Shown here piece by piece: positions 6,626 through 13,059 of a stretch of 13,059 nt of DNA. Source of the DNA: an uncultured Bacilli bacterium (GTDB lineage: Bacteria > Bacillota_I > Bacilli_A > RF39 > UBA660). Position 1 is the first letter of the stretch. Each line of letters begins with the position of its first letter. Under the pieces are notes generated by a model. That model did no database searches, was not told where the DNA came from, and was given only the letters and a program-made list of their open reading frames with translations. The DNA lies in contig CALVIQ010000021.1 of assembly GCA_944331815.1 (NCBI GenBank), positions 1-13,059 on the forward strand, in the 5' to 3' direction. Both the position numbers and the translations under genes were made by a program.

Positions 6626-7508
6626 GCAAACCATCTCCTAAAAATTCATTTATATAATCATAACATTCATTTATTTCTTGTTTGTTAATAGGCAACGTAA
6701 AAAAACCATGAATATTATCAATTCGATACATTTTAACTTTATTATTATATTTTAATAACTTATTTCCATAAGCTTCCCCTTCATCTCTTAAAGGATCTAA
6801 ATTAGCAGTTATTATTAATGTATCTGGTTGATTATTTAGGTTATCAGCATTTAAAGGGGATATGTATTTACTAGATAAATATGTTTTATCTTTAACGTAT
6901 AAATTCAAATAATTGTTTATTCTTTCGTTAGTTAAAATATAATCATTGCCATTTTCTTTAACTGAATTAAAACTACTTTTTTCATCATGGATATGATAAG
7001 TTATTGGGTATAATAATATCTGCCTTTTTATATTAAATTCTTTTTTTTCACTTGCAATTATTGAAATTACACTAGCTATATTACCACCAGCACTATCACC
7101 CATTATAACTATATTTTTACTATCTAAAAAGCTATCATTACTATAAAAATATTTAGTAACTTTATAACAATCTATTAAACCATTTGGAAATGGAAACTCT
7201 GGAGCTAAACGATAATTAACTGAAATAACTAATGAATTTGTATTATTAGCTAAATCATTACAAGTTTTACTATAATTATGAATATTTCCTGTAACAAATC
7301 CACCACCATGAAAATATATTATTACTTGATTAATTTTATTAGGAATAAATAATCTTATTTTAACATTATGATCATCTACTAAAATAAATGTATCAATATA
7401 TTTTATTTTTTTTTCATTGGTTATTATGCTTTTTAACATTCTTTCTTTTTTATAGTCAATGTTTATTCTAGACAATTTAGTTATTATTTTTTTTGTTATT
7501 TTTTTCAT
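6606..7508 (-). CDS. Alpha/beta hydrolase, hormone-sensitive-lipase (HSL) family
   Basis: A 300-residue serine esterase. The oxyanion-hole motif HGGG is at 67-70, the nucleophile is S139 in GDSAGG, and the triad is completed by D238 (NLDPLRDEG) and H267 (NIHGFF). NYRLAPEFPFP (98-108) is also typical of the HSL group. There is no signal peptide, so it is likely cytoplasmic. The ATG at 7508 has TAGGTGA upstream and a possible extended -10 element. The gene sits directly before a condensation-like acyltransferase, so the two may form and cleave the same ester, but that is inference. Natural substrate unknown; short acyl esters are usual for the family. Confidence 0.9.
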   Translation of the reverse strand: MKKITKKIITKLSRINIDYKKERMLKSIITNEKKIKYIDTFILVDDHNVKIRLFIPNKINQVIIYFHGGGFVTGNIHNYSKTCNDLANNTNSLVISVNYRLAPEFPFPNGLIDCYKVTKYFYSNDSFLDSKNIVIMGDSAGGNIASVISIIASEKKEFNIKRQILLYPITYHIHDEKSSFNSVKENGNDYILTNERINNYLNLYVKDKTYLSSKYISPLNADNLNNQPDTLIITANLDPLRDEGEAYGNKLLKYNNKVKMYRIDNIHGFFTLPINKQEINECYDYINEFLGDGLLEKKVV

Positions 7509-7523
7509 TATCTCACCTATTTA

Positions 7524-7532
7524 ATTATACCA
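7524..7532 (-). promoter_or_regulatory. Possible internal promoter (extended -10) before the hydrolase gene
   Basis: TGGTATAAT on the minus strand is a perfect extended -10. No good -35 is present at 17 or 18 bases. It lies in the 34-base gap after the 363-residue protein and ends 15 bases before the hydrolase ATG, so a transcript from it would have almost no leader. Confidence 0.4.
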
Positions 7533-7542
7533 AAAATAACTA

Positions 7543-8634
7543 TTATCGTTCCACTTTTTTAGAAACATTAAATTTTGTATTATATTGTTTTGTTAGTTCA
7601 ATAAACTTTTCTATTTTAATTTTTTCTATAAATTCCTTTAATTTACTATCTAGTAAAGATTTAGTAATTATTTGATCTTTATATCTTAATATATTAAATA
7701 AATAATTACCATTATAGTTTTCTTCATTTTGTAAAAAAGGAACAAAATATAATAATTGATCAATTAGTGATTGATCTAAATCTGAATTTGTAACAACATA
7801 TATAAAATGTTCGATATCACTTTCTATAGAATTTTTTATATTTTTATAGCCATCTTCTTGATGAATTTGACTATTAAAATGTTGGCTAAATCCTAAACTA
7901 TATTCCTGTCTAATGTTACTAATTAATTTATTCATAGTTTGAGAATTTGTAGTATCACTAAACCCATGTGATGATATAGTAAAATATGGTGCTCCTACTA
8001 ATTGTAATACACATTTTACAATATCTTGTTCAAAAAATATTTGTGAATAATCATTATTAAAACCAAAAGGAATTGGATACATTTCTTCAATCTGTTCTTT
8101 TGTAAAATCATATGTAATTATTTTATAATTTGTAAGTTCATTAAAACATTCACCAATTAAATCATTATAATTTTTCTTTGACATTATAATAATAGGATCA
8201 CATAAATTTAAATAGTCTTTAAAATATGTATCCTCACTTCTTAATGAAATAAGATTACTATCTTGAACATGATATTTAAATGGTTCGATAATTAAAAATT
8301 TTCGTTCTGAAAAATATCCATATGCATGATTTCCTACTAATCCATTTAAACAAAAATGTATAGTTGTTCGGCAACCATTATAAACAACTTGACAACAATT
8401 TTTTATATCTTTCGAATAAGAATTTAAAAATTCATTAAAAATAAATGAATCAGATTTAAAAATAGCATTATCATAACTAACACTTTTAATTTTTTTATCA
8501 AAAGGAAAAATATCTGTAGTTCTGACTAAATACATTTCTTCTATTGTATATTCACTACTTTTTATAATACCATCTTTTTTGTAACATCCGTTTTCTAATA
8601 GATTATTTAACATATTTTTATTTATTTCTATCAT
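7543..8634 (-). CDS. Uncharacterised 363-residue protein, cysteine/histidine-rich
   Basis: I do not recognise this family. The protein has no signal peptide or clear membrane segment. Residues 80-95 hold four cysteines (C80, C81, C88, C95) in a stretch reading NGCRTTIHFCLNGLVGNHAYG, followed by conserved-looking pieces IIEPFKYH (115-122) and EDTYFKDYL (134-142). Histidines at 93, 103, 122, 223, 252 and 258 could add to a metal site. The C-terminal third is helical and charged. The ATG at 8634 has AAAGGTGA upstream, a good start, 20 bases after the 193-residue gene, so the two are probably co-transcribed. The coding look (ribosome binding site, codon use like neighbours, full-length frame) is strong; function is unknown. 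Confidence 0.8.
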   Translation of the reverse strand: MIEINKNMLNNLLENGCYKKDGIIKSSEYTIEEMYLVRTTDIFPFDKKIKSVSYDNAIFKSDSFIFNEFLNSYSKDIKNCCQVVYNGCRTTIHFCLNGLVGNHAYGYFSERKFLIIEPFKYHVQDSNLISLRSEDTYFKDYLNLCDPIIIMSKKNYNDLIGECFNELTNYKIITYDFTKEQIEEMYPIPFGFNNDYSQIFFEQDIVKCVLQLVGAPYFTISSHGFSDTTNSQTMNKLISNIRQEYSLGFSQHFNSQIHQEDGYKNIKNSIESDIEHFIYVVTNSDLDQSLIDQLLYFVPFLQNEENYNGNYLFNILRYKDQIITKSLLDSKLKEFIEKIKIEKFIELTKQYNTKFNVSKKVER

Positions 8635-8654
8635 TTTGTCACCTTTTACAATTA

Positions 8655-9236
8655 TTAGTGAGTTCTTAATACTTTTGTTCTTCCTATCAACTCAGGATTA
8701 TCCCACCTAGAACATTTTTCTAAATTATCTTCACAATTATTGCTGCAATTAGTACAATCTTTTTTTTCAATTTTTCTTTTTATGTATTCATATTCTTCTT
8801 GTGATAATTCATGAGCAACATTTTCATAAAAAACTTTTTGGTCTTTTAAAATTTTATTTATAATAATTTCTAAAGATGTTGCTTCTTCAAACACATTATA
8901 TTTTATTTTTTCTAAAATTTCAAATATTAAATCATCATTCCATAAGATCATAAAACATTCAATTGAATAACATAATCCTTGATATCTATTTGTCAAATTA
9001 TATAATGTCACATCATCATTTTTTATAAAAATCCCATCAATAAGCTTAAAAAAATGAGAATCTACTTCATCAGTAATAATAATTTTTAAACCTTTTTCAT
9101 TAAATTTTTTTTGTAATAAACTTTTTGTAATATTAATTTCTTTTAATGTTACAAAATTTTCTTGATAATGTTTATTTTTTGTGTTCATAATACTAGCGAT
9201 TATTGAACTAGTATCTAAATAAAAAAATCTTTGCAT
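8655..9236 (-). CDS. Uncharacterised 193-residue protein with C-terminal Cys4 motif
   Basis: Unrecognised. The N-terminus FFYLDTSSIIASI (4-16) resembles the first strand and aspartate of PIN-like nucleases (D8), with acidic candidates at D56, E57 and D101-D102, but I cannot confirm a PIN domain. The C-terminal region has C161, C164, C168 and C175 (CxxC-x3-C-x6-C), then RWDNPELIGRTKVL, which could bind zinc or an iron-sulfur cluster. The ATG at 9236 is preceded by GGAGG and lies eight bases after the RluA-type gene. It is followed closely by the 363-residue cysteine-rich protein, suggesting the two work together (inference). No membrane segment or signal peptide is visible. Confidence 0.78.
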   Translation of the reverse strand: MQRFFYLDTSSIIASIMNTKNKHYQENFVTLKEINITKSLLQKKFNEKGLKIIITDEVDSHFFKLIDGIFIKNDDVTLYNLTNRYQGLCYSIECFMILWNDDLIFEILEKIKYNVFEEATSLEIIINKILKDQKVFYENVAHELSQEEYEYIKRKIEKKDCTNCSNNCEDNLEKCSRWDNPELIGRTKVLRTH

Positions 9237-9244
9237 AATTCCTC

Positions 9245-9994
9245 CTAAAAATCCAATTTACTAATAAAGGTTTCTTTATTGGGTAAAACTAATTTATAAG
9301 CATGTAAACATAACCGTTTATATTTATTGTTACCATATTTTTTATCCCCTAAAATAGGATGACCGATATTACTTAATTGAACTCTTATTTGATTTTTTTT
9401 ACCAGTTTTAATATTTATATCTAATAAAGTATTATTATTAATTTCTTTTATTTTTTTATATTCAGTAATAGCTAAATCACCACTATTAGCTACATAAACA
9501 TAATGATTTTTATTTTCTTGCAAATAATTTTTCAATATATCATTATCTTTAGTAATTCCTATTACAATAGCTTTATATTTTCTTTCAACTTTATTCCAAT
9601 TGCTTTGTAAATAATTTTTTGTTTTTATATTTTTAGCAAATACAACCAATCCAGAAGTATCTTTATCTAATCTATGAACAATAAATATTTTATTATTTTT
9701 ATTATTTTTTTTAACATATTCACTTACTAAATTATATAATGATATTTCTCTACCATTTGATATTGTTAATAAATTATAAGGTTTATCTATTACTATAATA
9801 TCTTTATCTTCATAAATAATGTTGATATCTTTTGATTTATTATATTTATTAATAGTAATTTTATCGTCTGGTTTTAAAATATAATTATATTTTGTTACAA
9901 TCTTATCATTAACTAAAACACTACAATTTTTTAATAGTGTTTTATAGTTTTTGTATTGTTTTAAATAATCAATTAATCTTTCTTCTTTTATCAT
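9245..9994 (-). CDS. RluA-family RNA pseudouridine synthase
   Basis: Isomerises uridine to pseudouridine in rRNA or tRNA. The 249-residue protein begins with an S4-like RNA-binding region (about 1-51; KNCSVLVNDKIVTKYNYIL with KPDDKI after it). The catalytic domain then carries the HRLDKDTSGLVVFAKN motif (107-122), including the essential aspartate of RLDxxTSG, and the late signature KKNQIRVQLSNIGHPILGDKKYG. It is somewhat short, but all core motifs are present. The ATG at 9994 overlaps the kinase stop as ATGA, so translation is probably coupled. Which RNA site it modifies cannot be read from the sequence. Confidence 0.92.
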   Translation of the reverse strand: MIKEERLIDYLKQYKNYKTLLKNCSVLVNDKIVTKYNYILKPDDKITINKYNKSKDINIIYEDKDIIVIDKPYNLLTISNGREISLYNLVSEYVKKNNKNNKIFIVHRLDKDTSGLVVFAKNIKTKNYLQSNWNKVERKYKAIVIGITKDNDILKNYLQENKNHYVYVANSGDLAITEYKKIKEINNNTLLDINIKTGKKNQIRVQLSNIGHPILGDKKYGNNKYKRLCLHAYKLVLPNKETFISKLDF

Positions 9995-10704
9995 AATAAA
10001 TCACCAATATATGGTACTTCAATCAATTTACTTCTAAATTGTTTAACAAATGCTTTTTGGTTATCAAATCCTTTTTTTTCTAGCGTTTTATCTAAATCGT
10101 ATTCAGATATAGATAAAATATTTTTTTTATCTAAAATGACATACAAGAAAATTAAAAATACACATAAATTATCAAAATTTTCATCTACTTTTACATTTTT
10201 TATATCAATTCCTAACTGAGTTAAAAAATGATGCGCCAAAAAAGGAATATTATCATGAGATAAATCCATTATTTTACAACTATCAACATCACAAAAATAA
10301 ACTTCTTGTGGTGATTTTATTAAAATATTTGATACATTAACATCAGCTAGTACTATACCACTTCTATGATAATATTTTAATAATCTTGATATTGTTTTAA
10401 ATAATTTTATTAATTCTAATTTAGTAAAATTTAAACTAGTAATATAACTACCATCAATATAATCCATAGTATATCCAGCTAATTGTCTACTAACTATTTT
10501 CTGCTTTGGACACACCAGTCCTTCCATAGAAAGTACTGATAAAATTTCTAATTTAATATTTTTTAGTCTTAAATCCATGTTATTATTCTTATATATTTTA
10601 TATACTGTTTCATAATCTGAAAAAATATCAGCTTCTTTTCCTATATCACTAATTAAATCTAATCGTTCAAAATCTAGACTATTTATATCAATTGTTTGCG
10701 TAAT
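9991..10704 (-). CDS. Protein-kinase-fold protein, probable non-canonical ATT start
   Basis: Small protein-kinase-like domain. From the first ATG (10578) it would be 195 residues and lack an N-lobe start, but the same frame continues upstream without a stop for 42 codons and encodes a nucleotide-loop-like SDIGKEADIFSD followed by YETVYKIYK with the expected lysine. The catalytic loop reads H113-RSGIVLA-D121-VNVS-N126, and FCDVDS (D139) replaces DFG. The DVDS form recalls the kinase domains of YegI or TerY-associated type. No ATG, GTG or TTG occurs in the extension. ATT at 10704-10702 is the likely start: it overlaps the ABC-F stop (TAATT) behind AGGAG; ACG at 10701 is an alternative. Coordinates assume ATT, giving 237 residues. 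It is coupled to the RluA-type gene downstream. Substrate unknown. Confidence 0.72.
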   Translation of the reverse strand: MTQTIDINSLDFERLDLISDIGKEADIFSDYETVYKIYKNNNMDLRLKNIKLEILSVLSMEGLVCPKQKIVSRQLAGYTMDYIDGSYITSLNFTKLELIKLFKTISRLLKYYHRSGIVLADVNVSNILIKSPQEVYFCDVDSCKIMDLSHDNIPFLAHHFLTQLGIDIKNVKVDENFDNLCVFLIFLYVILDKKNILSISEYDLDKTLEKKGFDNQKAFVKQFRSKLIEVPYIGDLL

Positions 10705-12284
10705 TATTCTCCTATTCCATATTTTAAAATATATTCTTGGTAACTTATTTGTTTATCTTTATATGTTCCATCTTGTTTAATTTCAATTAATCTATTACTT
10801 ACAGTTTCAATTAATTCTTGATCAAAACTAGAAAATACAATAACACCCATAAATCTTTTTAATCCTTCATTCAAAGAAGTAATAGATTCAATATCTAAAT
10901 GGTTAGTTGGTTCATTAAATAATAATACGTTAGATTTTTCTAACATCATTTTACTAAACATACATCTAACTTTTTCTCCTCCAGATAAAACATTAACGTT
11001 TTTTAAAACTTCATCACCAGAAAATAACATTCTCCCTAAAAATCCTCTTATATAACTATCATCTTTATTGTCACTATATTGCTTTAACCAATCTATCATA
11101 TTTAAATCATTAAAATATTCATCATGATTCTTTTTAAAATAACTCATTTTTACATTACCACCAATTTTAATAGTTCCACTATCAGGTTTTAAATTGCCTG
11201 ATATAATATCCAATAAAGCTGTTTTAGCAATCTCATTTGTTCCTATTAAAGCTATTTTATCATCAGGTCTTATTGTTAAATTTAAATTTTTAATAATATC
11301 TTTATAATTAATATTTTCTAAAGTAATTACTTCCTTACCAACATTTTTGTCAAAATCAAAATTAATATAAGGATATTTTCTACTAGATGGTTTGATTTCA
11401 TCCAATACTATTTTTTCTAATGATTTTTTTCTTGATGTTGCTTGTTTAGATTTAGAAGCATTAGCTGAAAATCTTCTAATAAAATCCTCTAATTCTTTAA
11501 TTTTTTCTTCTTTCTTTTTATTTGATTCTTTCATTTGTTTTTGAATTAACTGACTTGATTGATACCAAAAATCATAATTTCCAACAAATAAAGTAATTTT
11601 ATTATAATCAATATCTAACATATGAGTACATACTTTATTTAAAAAATGGCGATCATGTGATACAACTAAAACAGTATTTTTAAAATTAATTAAAAATTCC
11701 TCTAACCACATTATACTTTTTGCATCTAAACCATTAGTAGGTTCATCTAATAATAAAATATCTGGTTCACCGAATAAAGCACTAGCTAACAATACTTTTA
11801 CTTTATCACTATCTTTTAAATCTTTCATCAATAAATTATGTTTACTATTATCAATACCTAAGTTGTTTAATAATATAGCAGCATCACTTTCTGCTTGCCA
11901 ACCATTTAAACTAGCAAACTCTTCTTCTAAAATACCTGCTCTCATTCCATCTTCATTAGTAAAATCTTCTTTCATATATAATTCTTCTTTTTCCTTCATT
12001 ATTTGATATAATTTACTATTACCCATAATAACTACATCAATAACAACCATATCATCAAATTCATTATGATTTTGTTTTAAAACAGATATTCTTTCACCTT
12101 TACCAATTATTACTTCACCTGTAGTAGATTCAATATTACCAGATAATATTTTTAAAAATGTCGATTTACCAGCACCATTAGCTCCAATTATTCCATAGCA
12201 GTTATCACCATTAAATTCTAAATTAACATTTTCAAATAAAGTTCTTGTATTAAATCTTAAACTTAAATTATTAACTTTTAACAT
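10704..12284 (-). CDS. ABC-F family ATPase (YkpA/YbiT-like) with one degenerate ATP site
   Basis: A soluble 526-residue ATPase with two nucleotide-binding domains (NBDs) and no membrane domain; ABC-F proteins act on the ribosome. NBD1 has Walker A GANGAGKS (34-41), Walker B ILLLDEPTN (D180, E181) and H210, but its signature is LKDSDK (156-161) in place of LSGGEK. The linker (about 245-310) is charged and helical, as expected of the P-site tRNA interaction motif. NBD2 has an intact LSGGEK (433-438), but Walker A is GTNEIAKT (348-355), the Walker B aspartate is N457 and the switch histidine is F487. So only one of the two composite sites looks competent. The ATG at 12284 has GGTGAT upstream. 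The gene leads the long operon; a resistance role cannot be claimed from sequence. Confidence 0.9.
   Translation of the reverse strand: MLKVNNLSLRFNTRTLFENVNLEFNGDNCYGIIGANGAGKSTFLKILSGNIESTTGEVIIGKGERISVLKQNHNEFDDMVVIDVVIMGNSKLYQIMKEKEELYMKEDFTNEDGMRAGILEEEFASLNGWQAESDAAILLNNLGIDNSKHNLLMKDLKDSDKVKVLLASALFGEPDILLLDEPTNGLDAKSIMWLEEFLINFKNTVLVVSHDRHFLNKVCTHMLDIDYNKITLFVGNYDFWYQSSQLIQKQMKESNKKKEEKIKELEDFIRRFSANASKSKQATSRKKSLEKIVLDEIKPSSRKYPYINFDFDKNVGKEVITLENINYKDIIKNLNLTIRPDDKIALIGTNEIAKTALLDIISGNLKPDSGTIKIGGNVKMSYFKKNHDEYFNDLNMIDWLKQYSDNKDDSYIRGFLGRMLFSGDEVLKNVNVLSGGEKVRCMFSKMMLEKSNVLLFNEPTNHLDIESITSLNEGLKRFMGVIVFSSFDQELIETVSNRLIEIKQDGTYKDKQISYQEYILKYGIGE
10709..10713 (-). promoter_or_regulatory. 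Ribosome binding site that decides the kinase start
   Basis: AGGAG sits in the last codons of the ABC-F gene, four bases before ATT (10704) and seven before ACG (10701). No gene start other than the kinase could use it, which supports initiation upstream of the first ATG at 10578. Confidence 0.55.
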
Positions 12285-12330
12285 AATATCACCAACTAGA
12301 TAAGTTTATCATATAAATAAAAAAAAATCT

Positions 12331-12336
12331 AGTATA
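12331..12336 (-). promoter_or_regulatory. Weak -10 candidate for the ABC-F operon
   Basis: TATACT on the minus strand differs from TATAAT at one base and would give a leader of about 40-45 bases before the ABC-F ATG. No good -35 box is spaced correctly. The leader would contain inverted arms ACTAGAT and ATCTAGT, so some folding near the ribosome binding site is possible. The rest of the gap 12285-12526 shows no gene I can support. Confidence 0.25.
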
Positions 12337-12470
12337 TCTCAACTTGATTTTTTACATATTCTATATTTTATATGAATTTAATAAAGAGTCATTTTTTCCT
12401 ACAATAGCAATCATTAAAATTAATTACTATAACTGAATAAATAGCAAATAATTTAAAAATATTAATGGTG

Positions 12471-12487
12471 TCAAAATTTAATTTTGA
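12471..12487. repeat. 17-bp inverted repeat downstream of the pilin gene
   Basis: Two 8-base arms, TCAAAATT and AATTTTGA, flank a single base. It lies 40 bases after the pilin stop codon. There is no U tract right after it on the minus strand, so it is at best a weak terminator or mRNA 3' end structure; an operator for the ABC-F operon is another option. Confidence 0.35.
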
Positions 12488-12526
12488 TATATATATTACT
12501 AATTACAATTCATTATTTTATTTATA

Positions 12527-12985
12527 TCATTCTAATGTTGTTTCACCACCACTAGTAGTAAATATATTTATAAATTCTGAATCACTACAAGCATAATGTT
12601 TACTATCAGCATAGCAGTATTTTTTTTCACTATTTTGAACGGTACATTTATATAAAATTGTTTGATAATTTTCATTATATAATACACTGTCACATTTAAC
12701 TTCTCCACCGCTAGTTTCAACATTACTTAAAAATGTTTCATCAATAATTGGTTTAGCACCACCTAATGAATCATTATAATATTTATCCTTAACTGCATTT
12801 GCATATCCTTCAATACTTCTTAAATTTGCACTTTCTTTAGATGTTTCAATAATATTAGTTATTATTGGCGTAGCTATAATTGAAATTACAGCTAACAAAA
12901 TTATAACAGCTAATAGTTCTATTAATGTAAATCCCAATGTTGTCAACTTAAGACTTTTACCATTATTTTTCAATACTTTTTTCAT
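12527..12985 (-). CDS. Type IV pilin-like protein (prepilin with class III signal)
   Basis: A 152-residue prepilin. A basic leader of 18 residues ends in glycine, followed by FTLIELL: the prepilin peptidase site is G18/F19 and the conserved glutamate is E23 (position 5 of the mature protein). Residues 19-45 form the hydrophobic helix. The mature domain carries four cysteines (C98, C114, C124, C133), probably two disulfides outside the cell, and a short repeated TSGGE (91-95 and 144-148). The ATG at 12985 has AGGGTGAT upstream. No pilus ATPase, platform protein or prepilin peptidase is in the window, so it is either an isolated (pseudo)pilin or the end of a cluster to the right. A surface or competence-pseudopilus role is possible but unproven. 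Confidence 0.88.
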   Translation of the reverse strand: MKKVLKNNGKSLKLTTLGFTLIELLAVIILLAVISIIATPIITNIIETSKESANLRSIEGYANAVKDKYYNDSLGGAKPIIDETFLSNVETSGGEVKCDSVLYNENYQTILYKCTVQNSEKKYCYADSKHYACSDSEFINIFTTSGGETTLE

Positions 12986-13059
12986 ATAATCACCCTAACT
13001 ATTTCTTCTTAAATTATGCCTATATTTGTTCATACTATGCATCCTTTTTCTTGGATAAC

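Noticed and set aside
7493..7675. 60-codon open frame on the plus strand
   Set aside because: Antisense to the end of the 363-residue gene and the start of the hydrolase gene; composition is that of a complementary-strand shadow.
10576..10578. ATG at 10578 as the kinase start
   Set aside because: It has no ribosome binding site of note just upstream, leaves over 120 bases of uninterrupted in-frame sequence unexplained, and removes the nucleotide-loop and lysine region.
12361..12414. 17-codon frame before the ABC-F gene as a leader peptide gene
   Set aside because: No ribosome binding site precedes its ATG and no antiterminator pair could be drawn with confidence; kept only as part of a low-interest finding.
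12986..13059. C-terminus of a gene upstream of the pilin at the right edge
   Set aside because: All three minus-strand frames are open at the edge, with stops at about 12995, 13030 and 13035. None shows a recognisable family, so the frame cannot be chosen.
1..13059. tRNA, rRNA, CRISPR arrays or known riboswitches
   Set aside because: No cloverleaf-like GC-rich segments, regularly spaced repeats or recognisable riboswitch cores were seen on either strand by eye.

Overview
The window is strongly AT-rich DNA from a low-GC Gram-positive-type bacterium (Bacillota), possibly one of the uncultured gut lineages related to Mollicutes. That placement is an inference from base composition, AGGTGA-type ribosome binding sites and gene content; no rRNA is present to test it. 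The standard bacterial code is in use: TGA ends several genes (thioredoxin, cysteine desulfurase, acyltransferase, kinase, pilin) and tryptophan is TGG, so this is not a Mycoplasma-code genome. Every supported gene lies on the minus strand, so transcription runs from high to low coordinates. No tRNA, rRNA, CRISPR array or known riboswitch was seen.

Reading in the direction of transcription: a lone type IV pilin-like gene (12985-12527) is followed by a 242-base gap. Next comes a tightly packed run from about 12284 down to a strong terminator at 4728-4768: an ABC-F ATPase, a small protein-kinase-fold protein, an RluA-type pseudouridine synthase, two proteins I do not recognise (193 and 363 residues, both cysteine-rich in part), an HSL-type alpha/beta hydrolase, a condensation-like acyltransferase and a zinc-ribbon membrane protein. 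The last three look like a recurring lipid or alcohol acyl-transfer trio. Several junctions are stop/start overlaps, suggesting translational coupling.

A second unit (4688-1675) starts from a promoter embedded in the preceding terminator. It carries cysteine desulfurase, dCMP deaminase, a mini-thioredoxin and a CcdA/DsbD-like membrane thiol protein, all overlapping head to tail. Three of the four are thiol, persulfide or disulfide proteins. After its terminator come queH (epoxyqueuosine reductase) and uppP (undecaprenyl-diphosphatase), then another terminator. At the left edge is the start of a TnpB gene of an IS200/IS605-type element, with its own near-consensus promoter.

The observations most worth checking are: (1) the kinase gene clearly continues about 42 codons upstream of its first ATG, restoring the glycine-loop and lysine region, but has no ATG, GTG or TTG there, and its most likely start is an ATT overlapping the ABC-F stop codon; (2) the ABC-F protein has lost conserved residues in all elements of one composite ATP site while keeping the other intact; (3) the unrecognised 193/363-residue pair; (4) all three convincing terminators contain the stop codon of the gene they end.
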